Shown here: piece by piece, positions 46,613-54,906 of the stretch | Layout: each line of letters begins with the position of its first letter | Position numbering within the stretch: the first letter of the stretch is position 1 | From: Ravibacter sp964559125 | GTDB lineage: Bacteria > Bacteroidota > Bacteroidia > Cytophagales > Spirosomataceae | Length of the DNA stretch: 64,000 nucleotides | Reading direction: 5' to 3' | NCBI GenBank assembly: GCA_964559125.1 | Contig: CAZLGW010000008.1 | Span: 62,001-126,000, forward strand | Position numbers and translations under genes: made by a program | Notes under the pieces: model-generated | Told to the model about the DNA's origin: nothing | Databases searched by the model: none | Seen by the model: only the letters and a program-made list of their open reading frames with translations

Positions 46613-47352
46613 AAATTTCGATCATTACCGTAGTATACAACGGGGAAGCTACCATCAGGGACTGCATCCGCTCGGTGCTCGGGCAAGACTTTTGTAACAA
46701 GGAATATATCATTATCGACGGGGCTTCGAAAGATGGCACTATGCAGGCGGTTTCCGAATTTTCGGATCGTATACAGATCGTCAGGTCGGAGCCCGATGCC
46801 GGTATTTATGACGCCATGAACAAAGGAATAGCGTTGGCTACCGGAGATGTGATCGGTATCCTGAATGCAGACGATATGTATGCCCACGGGCAGGTATTGT
46901 CGAAGGTAGCGGCAAATCTGGCCGATCCGGAATATGAAGGATGCTATAGCGACCTGGTGTATGTCGATGCGGTGAAAGGGGAGAGAGTTACCCGGAAATG
47001 GATTTCAGGGACTTACCGGCCCAAATCGTTTTTATGGGGCTGGATGCCGCCGCACCCAACCTTATTCTTAAGAAAAGAAGTATATGATCAATACGGAGCT
47101 TTCAGGATCGATATGGGTAGCGCAGCCGATTATGAACTGATGCTCCGCATTTTATATAAACATGCAGTCAAGATAAAATATATTCCCGAAATCCTGGTAA
47201 AAATGAGAGCAGGCGGAGTAAGCAATGTAAGCCTGGCAAACAGGTTGGAAGCCAATAAAAGCGACAGGCGTGCCTGGGAGGTAAACGGTGTGAAGCCGTT
47301 TCCTTTTACGCTTTGGTTAAAACCCCTCAGAAAAATTCCTCAATTTTTCTAA
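46609..47352 (+). CDS. GT2 family glycosyltransferase (TTG start)
   Basis: The protein has 247 residues from a TTG at 46609 that shares bases with the preceding TGA. This start gives a normal GT2 beginning (KISIITVVYNGEATIRDCIR). The longer frame from 46450 would add 53 residues with no family match, inside the WcaF-like gene. IIIDGASKDGT, LNADDMYAHG (metal-binding DD) and GWMPPHPTLFLRKEVY place it with WcaA-like enzymes. It is the last glycosyltransferase of the cluster, and a gap of 160 bases follows. Confidence 0.87.
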   Translation: MKISIITVVYNGEATIRDCIRSVLGQDFCNKEYIIIDGASKDGTMQAVSEFSDRIQIVRSEPDAGIYDAMNKGIALATGDVIGILNADDMYAHGQVLSKVAANLADPEYEGCYSDLVYVDAVKGERVTRKWISGTYRPKSFLWGWMPPHPTLFLRKEVYDQYGAFRIDMGSAADYELMLRILYKHAVKIKYIPEILVKMRAGGVSNVSLANRLEANKSDRRAWEVNGVKPFPFTLWLKPLRKIPQFF

Positions 47353-47399
47353 CTCCTTACCGGTTTTATTCAACTCATCTTTTTTCGCATTCGTAACTT

Positions 47400-47445
47400 T
47401 ATACCATTTAATCAGTTTTTGCCAGGATAGTTGTAAAATGGTATA
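47400..47445. repeat. Inverted repeat (TATACCATTT/AAATGGTATA) upstream of the WecA-like gene
   Basis: Perfect 10-base arms at 47400-47409 and 47436-47445 enclose 26 bases, in the 160-base gap between the last glycosyltransferase and the WecA-like gene. The loop is long and no T-run follows, so an operator or structured leader is as likely as a terminator. I see nothing else in this gap. Confidence 0.4.
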
Positions 47446-47512
47446 TTAAATTACGATATTTGAGAGCTAAAAGGCTTATATCCACCATAACATTTATTGA
47501 CATAAAGATCAT

Positions 47513-48679
47513 ATGGAATTTCAGATACTCTCCGAGTCGTTTTCCGGTGGAGCAGTGGATATCTTACTGAAACACAAGATCAACCAATGCATCTTGTCTT
47601 TCTTTATTGCTTGTTTTCTTGCAATTGTTTCCATACCCGTCATTATTAACCTTTCGAACCTGCTGAACCTGAATGCCAAGCCGGGTTTCAGAAGTTCACA
47701 TTCCGATGCGACTCCCACCCTTGGCGGTATTGCCATATTTGCCTCGACCATTATTGCTTTCTTCCTCTGGCCCCACGCCGAGGAAATCCAGGCTGCCAAC
47801 GTGGTAGGGCTTTCAATCGTAGGGCTGACCATTCTCTTTTTCCTGGGGCTTAAAGATGACATCCTGGCGCTCGATCCGACCAAAAAGCTGGTAATCCAGA
47901 TATGTGCCTCCCTTACGTTGGTAGTACTCGGAAACTTCAAAATTGAATATCTCTACGGGATTTTCGGCTGGTATTTCATCCCTGATGTGGTGAGCATCCC
48001 CCTGACGATCTTCGTATTTATAGCCCTTATCAATGCGATCAACCTCATAGACGGTATCGATGGACTCGCCGGTGGGATCAGCCTCATTGCGGGTATTATA
48101 CTCGGTTCCTGGTTTATGCTCGGAGGGCATTATGTGTTTGCCTGTCTCGCTTTTTCCATGTCAGGCGCACTGCTGGGCTTCCTGAGGTTCAATTTCTCCA
48201 AAACCAGTAAAATATTCATGGGCGACACCGGATCGCTGGTCGTCGGCTTTCTTTTATCGGTATTCTGTGTTGAATTCCTGCGGATCAATGTAGCCAACCG
48301 GCACGAACCCGATGCTTTTTCCAATGCCCCCATCATCCTGCTCCTGATCCTCATCGTGCCTATTTTTGACACCCTGCGCGTCTTCATCGTCAGGCTGGTC
48401 AAAGGAAAATCACCGTTCCTGGCCGACAGGAACCACATGCATCATATTTTACTGGATAACGGCCTTACCCATTTCCAGGCATCGTTCCTGATGTGGATGG
48501 CTACAATTGTAAATGTAGTGCTGTTTTTCATCTATCACGGCGACGTTTCCAACACGGTTTCAATCCTGATTTACATGGCCCTTTTCGGCTTTTACATGAT
48601 CGCTGCCTACGTCCTTAAGCGCCGGGGGCTGATCGTGTTGAGGAAAAAGGTCCCTAACCCGGTTCAGTCTTCGAGGTAG
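47513..48679 (+). CDS. WecA-like undecaprenyl-phosphate sugar-1-phosphate transferase
   Basis: This 388-residue MraY/WecA family membrane protein has about eleven helices. Family motifs are LNAKPGFRSSH...PTLGGI near the start, LIDGIDGLAGG (about residue 180), FMGDTGSL (about 238) and DRNHMHHILLDNG (about 303), which is the conserved HxHH segment. It attaches a sugar-1-phosphate, commonly HexNAc-1-P, to undecaprenyl phosphate and so begins glycan assembly. The gap of 160 bases before it suggests some independent expression. It ends immediately before the GTG of the MFS transporter gene. Confidence 0.92.
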   Translation: MEFQILSESFSGGAVDILLKHKINQCILSFFIACFLAIVSIPVIINLSNLLNLNAKPGFRSSHSDATPTLGGIAIFASTIIAFFLWPHAEEIQAANVVGLSIVGLTILFFLGLKDDILALDPTKKLVIQICASLTLVVLGNFKIEYLYGIFGWYFIPDVVSIPLTIFVFIALINAINLIDGIDGLAGGISLIAGIILGSWFMLGGHYVFACLAFSMSGALLGFLRFNFSKTSKIFMGDTGSLVVGFLLSVFCVEFLRINVANRHEPDAFSNAPIILLLILIVPIFDTLRVFIVRLVKGKSPFLADRNHMHHILLDNGLTHFQASFLMWMATIVNVVLFFIYHGDVSNTVSILIYMALFGFYMIAAYVLKRRGLIVLRKKVPNPVQSSR

Positions 48680-49858
48680 GTGTTAAGTGTCAGGGTTGTC
48701 CCGGGATTTTATTCTTCCCGGTTTTGGTTGCTTACTTCCAGTTCCTTTTTATTTTTTGCCAGCTTCAACATGCTCGTCCCGGAGTTGCCCGGCTACCTGA
48801 GCAGAATGGGTGGAGCTGAATATAAGGGGCATATTATTGCGCTTTTCACGATTACTGCGGGTATTTCAAGGCCATTCAGCGGCATCCTTACCGACCGGAT
48901 CGGCCGGGTGCCTGTCATGATTATCGGCTCCCTGGTCTGCGTGATATGCGGCCTCCTGTACCCGCTACTGACAACGGTGCTGCCCTTCCTCCTGCTGCGG
49001 CTGGCGCACGGGTTTTCTACGGGCTTCAAACCAACCGGAACAGCGGCATATATCGCCGATATCGTGCCCCCTCAGCGGCGAGGCGAGGCGCTGGGTATAC
49101 ACGGGCTCTGCTCCTCCCTGGGCGCCGCTATCTCCCCGGCCATTGGCAGCTGGCTGGCGCAAGCCTACTCTATCGATACGATGTTCCTTGCTTCGGCGTT
49201 TCTTGCACTTCTATCGGTTGTTATCCTGCTAAACCTGAGAGAAACACTGCCTTCTCCAAAGAAATTCTCGCCGGGTATGCTTCGTCTTACCCGGAAAGAT
49301 ATTTTTGAACCAGCCGTCGTGGCCCCGGCTGTCGTGATCTTTCTCAATTACTTCAGTTTCGGGGCCGTCGCCACGCTGACTCCCGATTTCAGCGCATACC
49401 TTGGTTTTTCAAACCTCGGGCTATTTTTCCTGGTAAGCACACTGGCTTCCTTAGTAAGCCGTTTTGTCGCCGGAAAGGCCTCCGACCGCCACGGACGACT
49501 ACCGGCTGCAACCGTAGGCAGCTTTCTGATGGTGGTCGCCATGATCATTACGGCCCATGCCGGCACAAAGGAGATTTTCCTCTCGGGAGGCTTTCTCTAC
49601 GGGATTTCGATGGGTATCCTCTCGCCAGTGCTCTCCGCCTGGACTGTCGATCTCAGCAACGACCAGAACCGGGGCAGGGCGCTCTCTACCATGTACCTCG
49701 CGCTCGAAGCGGGCATAGGAATAGGTGCATGGCTTTCAGCTTTTCTTTTTGCCAACCAGTTTCAAAACCTTAAATTAGCCTTTTTGGTAAACGCTTTCCT
49801 GGCTGCTGCAGCAGCCGTCTATTGTATCGTTCTGCGATACAAAAAGCAGATTTCCTGA
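48680..49858 (+). CDS. Major facilitator superfamily transporter
   Basis: This 392-residue protein has twelve predicted helices. The MFS loop 2-3 motif is present as GILTDRIGRVPVMI (about residue 70), with a related GKASDRHGRLPAAT in the second half. The start is GTG at 48680, directly after the preceding TAG. It gives a short N-terminal segment before the first helix, although a later start is possible. The substrate is unknown; the family includes drug and metabolite efflux pumps. Its stop overlaps the next ATG (TGATG at 49856-49860). Confidence 0.85.
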   Translation: MLSVRVVPGFYSSRFWLLTSSSFLFFASFNMLVPELPGYLSRMGGAEYKGHIIALFTITAGISRPFSGILTDRIGRVPVMIIGSLVCVICGLLYPLLTTVLPFLLLRLAHGFSTGFKPTGTAAYIADIVPPQRRGEALGIHGLCSSLGAAISPAIGSWLAQAYSIDTMFLASAFLALLSVVILLNLRETLPSPKKFSPGMLRLTRKDIFEPAVVAPAVVIFLNYFSFGAVATLTPDFSAYLGFSNLGLFFLVSTLASLVSRFVAGKASDRHGRLPAATVGSFLMVVAMIITAHAGTKEIFLSGGFLYGISMGILSPVLSAWTVDLSNDQNRGRALSTMYLALEAGIGIGAWLSAFLFANQFQNLKLAFLVNAFLAAAAAVYCIVLRYKKQIS

Positions 49859-50466
49859 TGGCTGTTGAAGAAGACTCCTTTCTTACTATATCGGCGCCTG
49901 CAGAGGGCCTGTTCAAAGACCGCGGAAGCAGGTTCCTGGGATACGCCTACCCGGTCAGGTCGGATGCCGAAGCCCGTAGCCTGTGGCTCAAGCTGAAAGA
50001 ACTGCACCCCAAAGCCGTTCACTGGTGCTATGCCTACCGGCTGGGAACCGACCGCAACCGGTACCGGGCCAGCGACGACGGAGAACCTTCGGGCTCGGCA
50101 GGGAAACCCATTCTGAATGTTTTGTATTCACGCGGGCTCACCAACGTAATCGTCGTGGTAGTCCGCTATTTCGGTGGTACCCTGCTGGGCGTACCCGGCC
50201 TGATCAATGCCTATAAGACTGCTACCGAGCTGGCCCTTGATGAAGCTACGGTCATACAAGGCTATGTCACTGTCTCCTACCGGGTATCCTTTCCCTATGA
50301 AGCGATGAACCCGGTCATGAAAGTGATCAAAGAATTGGGGCTTGAGATTCAGAACCCTCTCTATGAAATGGACTGCCGGCTGGAAGTGGATGTGAGGAAA
50401 GCGCAGGCTGAAGAATTCCTGGAAAAATGCGGCAGGACGGAGAATGTGGAGGTTTGGGAGGTGTAA
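49858..50466 (+). CDS. YigZ/IMPACT family protein
   Basis: The protein has 202 residues from the ATG at 49858; the alternative upstream TTG lies inside the MFS gene. The UPF0029/IMPACT N-terminal domain is clear: RGSRFLGYAYPVRS, HWCYAYRLG, ASDDGEPSGSAGKPIL and VVVVRYFGGTLLGVPGL. A second small alpha-beta domain of about 70 residues follows, as in E. coli YigZ. The biological role of bacterial members is not settled. It is translationally coupled to the MFS transporter upstream. Confidence 0.92.
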   Translation: MAVEEDSFLTISAPAEGLFKDRGSRFLGYAYPVRSDAEARSLWLKLKELHPKAVHWCYAYRLGTDRNRYRASDDGEPSGSAGKPILNVLYSRGLTNVIVVVVRYFGGTLLGVPGLINAYKTATELALDEATVIQGYVTVSYRVSFPYEAMNPVMKVIKELGLEIQNPLYEMDCRLEVDVRKAQAEEFLEKCGRTENVEVWEV

Positions 50467-50488
50467 TTATGGCTTCGATGGGAGAGAT

Positions 50489-51610
50489 CTACCAGACACC
50501 TACAAAGTCCCGAAAGTTTTCACTGTTCACAACGGTCATTTCAGCATCGTAGGTTTTAATAAAGCCCGCCGGGAAATTCACCTTGGCTTTTGGGTTCCAT
50601 TTGAATTCAAAACCACTGATTTGCCCGTCCTTTTCTTCGACATAATCGATCTCCTGCTGCTGTTTTGTCCGCCAGAAGTACCGGTTGGCAAAAATACGGT
50701 GATATTGATTCCTTTTCATACGTTCGGTCATCAGGAAGTTTTCCCACAAGGCGCCGACATCATTTCTCAGTTCGGGAGGATTGAAATTCTGAATAAGCGC
50801 ATTCCGGACTCCGTTGTCGTAGAAATATATTTTTTGATTGGTCTTGATCTCATTGCGTAGATTTCTGCTAAAAGAACCCAGTGGATAGACTATATAGGAC
50901 ATAGCCAGCAACTGTATATAATGCCCCACTGTATTTTTATCCACCCCGGTTAGCTGGCCGATTTCGTTATAGCTTACTTCATTTCCAACCTGGAAGGCCA
51001 ACGCACGAAGAATTTTTTCTAACACATCCGGCTTCTTTATATTTCCATAGGCCAGGATATCCCTGAACAGGTAGCTCTGCGTAATTTCATTTAAAATTTC
51101 GCGTTCCTCTCCCGGATTATTGATCACATCGGGATAGAAACCATAGATCAGGCGGTTTTCTAAATCCTTCCTGGCATCGAGATAATTCGTCGAATTCTCG
51201 AGTTCCTCATAAGAGACGGGGTATAAGTGATATTCCCACTTCCTGCCTGTTAAAGGCTCGCTGATATGATTACGCAGTTCAAATGCAGAGGAACCGCTCA
51301 TCACCAGTTGAACATCCCGGAACTGGTCATGTATGATCTTGGCGGTTATACCGATATTTTCTATGCGCTGGGCTTCGTCGATGAATAGTATTTTCGAGCT
51401 GCCAATTATGGCTTCGATCTCTTTTGTGTTCGGATCTGTCAGACGTGCTCTTACCAGCGGGTCATCCCCGTCCAGAAAGAGGAAATCCCTATTGCTTAAA
51501 ACCTTCCTGACCAGAGTCGTCTTGCCCACTTGCCGGGGCCCTGTTACGATAATTGCTTTTCCCTTAAATAGCTTTTCTGAAAGCGTATTTTCAATTGTGC
51601 GTTTGATCAT
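50489..51610 (-). CDS. AAA ATPase with DUF4143 (ATPase, HTH and PD-(D/E)XK-like parts)
   Basis: This 373-residue protein has Walker A GPRQVGKTT (residues 24-32), Walker B LFIDEAQ (75-81) and sensor-like LVMSGSSAFEL. A helix-turn-helix-like segment YNEIGQLTGVDKNTVGHYI follows near residue 215. The C-terminal DUF4143 region contains EIDYVEEKDGQISGFEFKW, with spacing like the PD-(D/E)XK nuclease core. The family is widespread and often mobile, and its role is not established. The codons look more AT-rich than the neighbours', which would fit transfer. It is transcribed from a promoter embedded in two palindromes and points toward yigZ. Confidence 0.9.
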   Translation of the reverse strand: MIKRTIENTLSEKLFKGKAIIVTGPRQVGKTTLVRKVLSNRDFLFLDGDDPLVRARLTDPNTKEIEAIIGSSKILFIDEAQRIENIGITAKIIHDQFRDVQLVMSGSSAFELRNHISEPLTGRKWEYHLYPVSYEELENSTNYLDARKDLENRLIYGFYPDVINNPGEEREILNEITQSYLFRDILAYGNIKKPDVLEKILRALAFQVGNEVSYNEIGQLTGVDKNTVGHYIQLLAMSYIVYPLGSFSRNLRNEIKTNQKIYFYDNGVRNALIQNFNPPELRNDVGALWENFLMTERMKRNQYHRIFANRYFWRTKQQQEIDYVEEKDGQISGFEFKWNPKAKVNFPAGFIKTYDAEMTVVNSENFRDFVGVW

Positions 51611-51616
51611 ACCGTA

Positions 51617-51644
51617 ACTTTTGGTGAATCAATTCACCAAAAGT
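51617..51644. promoter_or_regulatory. Palindrome 1 (13-base arms) over the ATPase promoter
   Basis: ACTTTTGGTGAAT and ATTCACCAAAAGT are perfect arms around CA. On the minus strand its upstream edge supplies TACTTTTG (51645-51638), an exact -7 box, so transcription would start near the centre of the palindrome. It lies 6 bases before the ATG at 51610. This looks like an operator for autoregulation. Confidence 0.7.
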
Positions 51645-51651
51645 AAGGATA

Positions 51652-51673
51652 TTTGGTGAATTGATTCACCAAA
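51652..51673. promoter_or_regulatory. Palindrome 2 (10-base arms), second copy of the operator-like site
   Basis: TTTGGTGAAT and ATTCACCAAA flank TG, giving the same core as palindrome 1. The two centres are 32 bases apart, about three helical turns. A second TACTTTTG on the minus strand lies at 51677-51670. The copy may form a cooperative operator pair with palindrome 1 or mark an alternative promoter. Confidence 0.65.
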
Positions 51674-51772
51674 AGTAATGGATTTCAGGGAATTTTGCCG
51701 CCCCGAATCCCACGCCCCGAACAAAAACACCTTCCATTGCGTTATCAATACATCCTACACGAAGGAAATAAC

Positions 51773-52288
51773 ATGGAAACCGAAGAAATTATCAACAAGG
51801 TAGCTGCCAGCGGCCTTGTGTCTTTAGACCTTGAAGAATTCTATCATCACGGTGAACGCGTCGTTTACGACCTGAAGGACAACCTCTTCCAGGGCCTTAT
51901 CCTTCGGGAAAAAGACTTCAGGGCTTTCCTGAAAGAACACGACTGGAGCGCCTACGAGGGAAAAAACGTGGCTGTCACCTGTTCGGAAGATGCCATTGTC
52001 CCGACCTGGGCTTACATGCTGCTGGCCCTGCAGCTGGCGCCATATGCGCATTTGGTTGTATTCGGCAACCGGGATGAGCTCGAGAGCAAATTGTTTTTTG
52101 ACGCGCTTTCACGCATCGATATCGAAAGCTTCCAAGATAAGAAGGTCGTTGTAAAAGGCTGCAGCAAATATCCTGTACCGGTATCGGCCTATGTTGAGAT
52201 CACGCGCCTGCTGAAACCGGTGGTACAAAGTCTTATGTTTGGCGAGCCGTGCAGTACGGTTCCGCTTTATAAACGGAGGAAGGAATAG
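51773..52288 (+). CDS. DUF2480 family protein
   Basis: The protein has 171 residues from the ATG at 51773, which is preceded by GAAGGAAATA; an upstream in-frame start at 51695 would add 26 residues outside the family length. It is soluble and has the DUF2480 pattern of Bacteroidota: VSLDLEEFYHHGERVVYDLKD, PTWAYMLLA and VVVKGCSKYPVP...PYKRRK-like end. The function is unknown. It is divergent from the ATPase gene, and the operator-like palindromes lie in the shared region about 100-150 bases upstream of its start. Confidence 0.88.
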   Translation: METEEIINKVAASGLVSLDLEEFYHHGERVVYDLKDNLFQGLILREKDFRAFLKEHDWSAYEGKNVAVTCSEDAIVPTWAYMLLALQLAPYAHLVVFGNRDELESKLFFDALSRIDIESFQDKKVVVKGCSKYPVPVSAYVEITRLLKPVVQSLMFGEPCSTVPLYKRRKE

Positions 52289-52408
52289 CTCTTCCCCGTC
52301 TCATGACGGAGGAAGGGTGAAAGCCGGTTTTTGACCGGCGAAAAGATCAGCTTTTATCAGGTCGGAGACCTGATGTCGCCCTCCCGCCGTCTGAAGACGG
52401 GGGAGAGC
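52288..52408. repeat. Block of consecutive hairpins between convergent genes
   Basis: At least four stem-loops lie in 121 bases. They are CTTCCCCGTC/GACGGAGGAAG (52291-52315, one bulge), GCCGGT/ACCGGC (52323-52339), ATCAGGTC/GACCTGAT (52356-52374) and CTCCC-CCGTC/GACGG-GGGAG (52381-52405, one bulge). The two ends, GCTCTTCCCCGTC and GACGGGGGAGAGC, also pair with each other over the whole block, with one G-T mismatch. It fills the gap between DUF2480 and rnhB. It may be an intergenic repeat element or a structured terminator or RNA. Confidence 0.7.
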
Positions 52409-52410
52409 AA

Positions 52411-52992
52411 TTACACTTTAAACAACCTGAAGCTCTTCCGGTGATAGGGCGTAATGCCAAATTCGATCAACGCTTTCCTATGGGCAATTGTCGGGTACCC
52501 TACGTTATGCTCCCAGCCGTAATGCGGGTATTCTTTTGCCAGCTCGCTCATTAGCTGGTCGCGGTAGTTCTTGGCCAGCACAGAGGCAGCCGCTATGGAG
52601 AAATACTGCGAATCGCCTTTGACGATGCAGGTATGCGGCAGCATCGGGTACGGGGTAAACCGGTTGCCGTCTACCAGGAGATGTTCAGGAACCGTTTTCA
52701 AACGGTCGACGGCCCTATGCATGGCCAGGAAACTGGCCTTCAGGATGTTGATCCTGTCGATCTCCTCGTGCGATACCTCCGCAATTGCCCAGTCGATCGC
52801 TTCCCTGATGATATCCTGCCCGATCAGTTCCCTCTGCTGTGCGGTGAGTTGCTTGGAGTCATTCAGGAGGCTGTGCGAATAGTCTGCCGGGAGGATCACC
52901 GCCGCAGCCACAACCGGTCCGGCCAGGCAGCCGCGCCCGACCTCGTCGAGGCCCGCTTCCACATACCGGCTGTTATAACACGATTTAAGCAT
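52411..52992 (-). CDS. rnhB: Ribonuclease HII
   Basis: This 193-residue enzyme cleaves RNA in RNA-DNA hybrids, including single ribonucleotides left in DNA. The four metal-binding acidic residues are visible: Asp16-Glu17 in GLDEVGRG, Asp108 in LLVDGN and Asp127 in VKGDSQYFSIAAASVLAK. The C-terminal YGWEHNVGYPT segment is also typical. Its start overlaps the stop of the VWA gene by one base, so it is the last gene of that operon although functionally unrelated. Confidence 0.96.
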   Translation of the reverse strand: MLKSCYNSRYVEAGLDEVGRGCLAGPVVAAAVILPADYSHSLLNDSKQLTAQQRELIGQDIIREAIDWAIAEVSHEEIDRINILKASFLAMHRAVDRLKTVPEHLLVDGNRFTPYPMLPHTCIVKGDSQYFSIAAASVLAKNYRDQLMSELAKEYPHYGWEHNVGYPTIAHRKALIEFGITPYHRKSFRLFKV

Positions 52993-53963
52993 TAGTCTTC
53001 CAATACGTTAGACATAAAAGTACTTTTTAACCCCATCGAAATAATGACGAGCACAATTGCCCACATAAGGTAAACCCTGTAGAAGTCCTTTACTTCGCTG
53101 TAGACGGAATCCTTGTATTTAACTTTTTCCAGCTGGTTGATCTGCGAAAAAACCCTTTCAAGTGCTGTATTATCTGTTGCCCGGTAATACTGGTTTTCGG
53201 AGGCGATGCGCCGCAACGCGTCTCCCTGTGCCTCTGCCGATCTTCCCACCGCAATGCTGTATATTCTTATACCATAGGCTTCTGCGAGCCTCGACATGGT
53301 GTAAGGGTCGAGGTTGCCCGAAGTGTTATCGCCATCACTCAGCAGGATGATCACCTTACTGTTGCCTTTTGAATCTCTCATCCTGTTGATCGCTACGGCA
53401 AGCGCGCTCCCGATCGCCGTGCCTGCTTCGTGTATCATATCCGTCTGCAGATCTTCAATGTACTGGTTTAAGAGCTCGTAGTCGGTGGTCAGCGGACATA
53501 GCGAAAAAGCTTCCCCGGCAAAAATGACCAGACCGATCCTGTCCTGGACCCTGTTTTCGATAAATCTTTTGGCTACGGTTTTGGCTGCCGCCAGCCTGTC
53601 GGGAAGCAGATCCCGCTCCAGCATGGACTCGGAAATGTCTATGGCCAGGATAATGTCGATCCCCTCCGAAAACCGGTCGATCTGGCTTGTTACAGTCTGG
53701 GGCCGGGCTACCGCCACGATACCGAGTGAGAGCGCCAGTGCATACAGGAAAGGAGGAACCAGGCGGAGAAGCGTAACCCAATTCATGAAATGACTATCGG
53801 GCAGGCTTGAAACCTTTATATACTGCTTATCTTTCTGATGGAGCGCGCTGCGCAATAAAAATAGCACGGGGACCACCGGCAGCAGGTACAGAAGCTGCGG
53901 ATATTCCCACCGCAGGCTCCTGATCCAGTTCCAGTCAAACCATTGTAAAGAGAGCCACTCCAT
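52992..53963 (-). CDS. VWA-domain membrane protein (BatA-like)
   Basis: This 323-residue protein has two N-terminal membrane helices (about residues 24-38 and 67-85) and a von Willebrand A domain with an intact MIDAS: DISES (109-113), later the Thr in IHEAGTAIGSA, and LLSDGDNTSG. A third helix closes the C-terminus. It matches BatA of the Bacteroides aerotolerance operon, a membrane protein with the VWA domain in the periplasm, thought to work with DUF58 and MoxR proteins in envelope or stress functions. Here the downstream batB, batC, batD genes are missing and rnhB follows directly. Confidence 0.88.
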   Translation of the reverse strand: MEWLSLQWFDWNWIRSLRWEYPQLLYLLPVVPVLFLLRSALHQKDKQYIKVSSLPDSHFMNWVTLLRLVPPFLYALALSLGIVAVARPQTVTSQIDRFSEGIDIILAIDISESMLERDLLPDRLAAAKTVAKRFIENRVQDRIGLVIFAGEAFSLCPLTTDYELLNQYIEDLQTDMIHEAGTAIGSALAVAINRMRDSKGNSKVIILLSDGDNTSGNLDPYTMSRLAEAYGIRIYSIAVGRSAEAQGDALRRIASENQYYRATDNTALERVFSQINQLEKVKYKDSVYSEVKDFYRVYLMWAIVLVIISMGLKSTFMSNVLED

Positions 53964-53977
53964 TCTATACTCTTTCT

Positions 53978-54895
53978 TTAAACAGGTGTATTTACCCCTA
54001 TTATACTCCTTCTTTTACCCAGGTACAGCGTCTGCGCCACATTTTTGAGCGTCAGCAACGAATTTCCGATATCTCCCGATTGCGAGGAAAAGCCGTATAT
54101 CACCTTATCGGTCTCTTTCAGCGCTTCACTCAGGGAAGTATCCGAAATATTATCCGAGATCTCTCGGGTAGTGAACGTCGTAAAAGGTTTGCTTTCAAGG
54201 CGTTCCAGGTAATTTTTCCATAAAATCAGGGCTTTCTCAACATCCTGTATGCTTCCCCTGTTCCTGGCATTGAGAAAGTGCCGGTTAAATCCCCGGGTGA
54301 ACTCCCGGTGTCTCCTCTGCAGGCGAAATACCTTCCATTGACGGCTGATCCTTTCCCCGAACAGCCAGTTGACCAGGAAAGCCGTAACGGCAGCGATCAG
54401 CAGTCCTCCTAAAAAAGCCGGGTAATTCAGTCTTTCCTTTACCGGGAGCAGTTCCGTCCGGCTGGTCAGGGTGAGTGTATCCAGTTCTGCCCTGTCGACC
54501 GACAAAGCGACAAAACCGGTGTCTTTTGGGGGGTAGACCGCTGTACAATCCTTCCCATTCCATATAAACACCGGCAGGGCTATCTCTATCACGGGCGTCA
54601 CTTCGAAAGATACAAGATGGTATACCGCGCTGTCGAGGCTTCCCCTTTGATCGGTACGGGTACTGAATACTTCCTGGCGACGAAATCCGAAAGGTGAAAA
54701 ATTATAGGTGGAGTCGGGAAAAAACACCTCTTCACCGGAAGGATGACGATAACTCAGGCTATAGGCGAATGTTTCGCCGGTACGCACGGTATCCCTGTCA
54801 ATCCGGCCCGAAGGAACCGCCTTTTCCTGTCCGTCTGCCGGAACAGCCAGCATGAGCAATATCAGCAGTCTGTATACAGGAAAAGTGTGCTTCAT
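53978..54895 (-). CDS. Membrane-anchored protein of the DUF58/VWA operon, function unknown
   Basis: This 305-residue protein has an N-terminal signal sequence (VYRLLILLMLAVPADG). A periplasmic beta-rich domain of about 140 residues follows, then one membrane helix (AFLGGLLIAAVTAFLVNWLF, about 158-177). A basic cytoplasmic tail of about 120 residues is helical. I do not recognise a named family with confidence. Position between DUF58 and VWA genes, 11 and 14 bases from its neighbours, is the usual place of an uncharacterised operon member in Bacteroidota, so it probably belongs to the same complex. Confidence 0.8.
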   Translation of the reverse strand: MKHTFPVYRLLILLMLAVPADGQEKAVPSGRIDRDTVRTGETFAYSLSYRHPSGEEVFFPDSTYNFSPFGFRRQEVFSTRTDQRGSLDSAVYHLVSFEVTPVIEIALPVFIWNGKDCTAVYPPKDTGFVALSVDRAELDTLTLTSRTELLPVKERLNYPAFLGGLLIAAVTAFLVNWLFGERISRQWKVFRLQRRHREFTRGFNRHFLNARNRGSIQDVEKALILWKNYLERLESKPFTTFTTREISDNISDTSLSEALKETDKVIYGFSSQSGDIGNSLLTLKNVAQTLYLGKRRSIIGVNTPV

Positions 54896-54906
54896 CTGGT
54901 AGGTTC

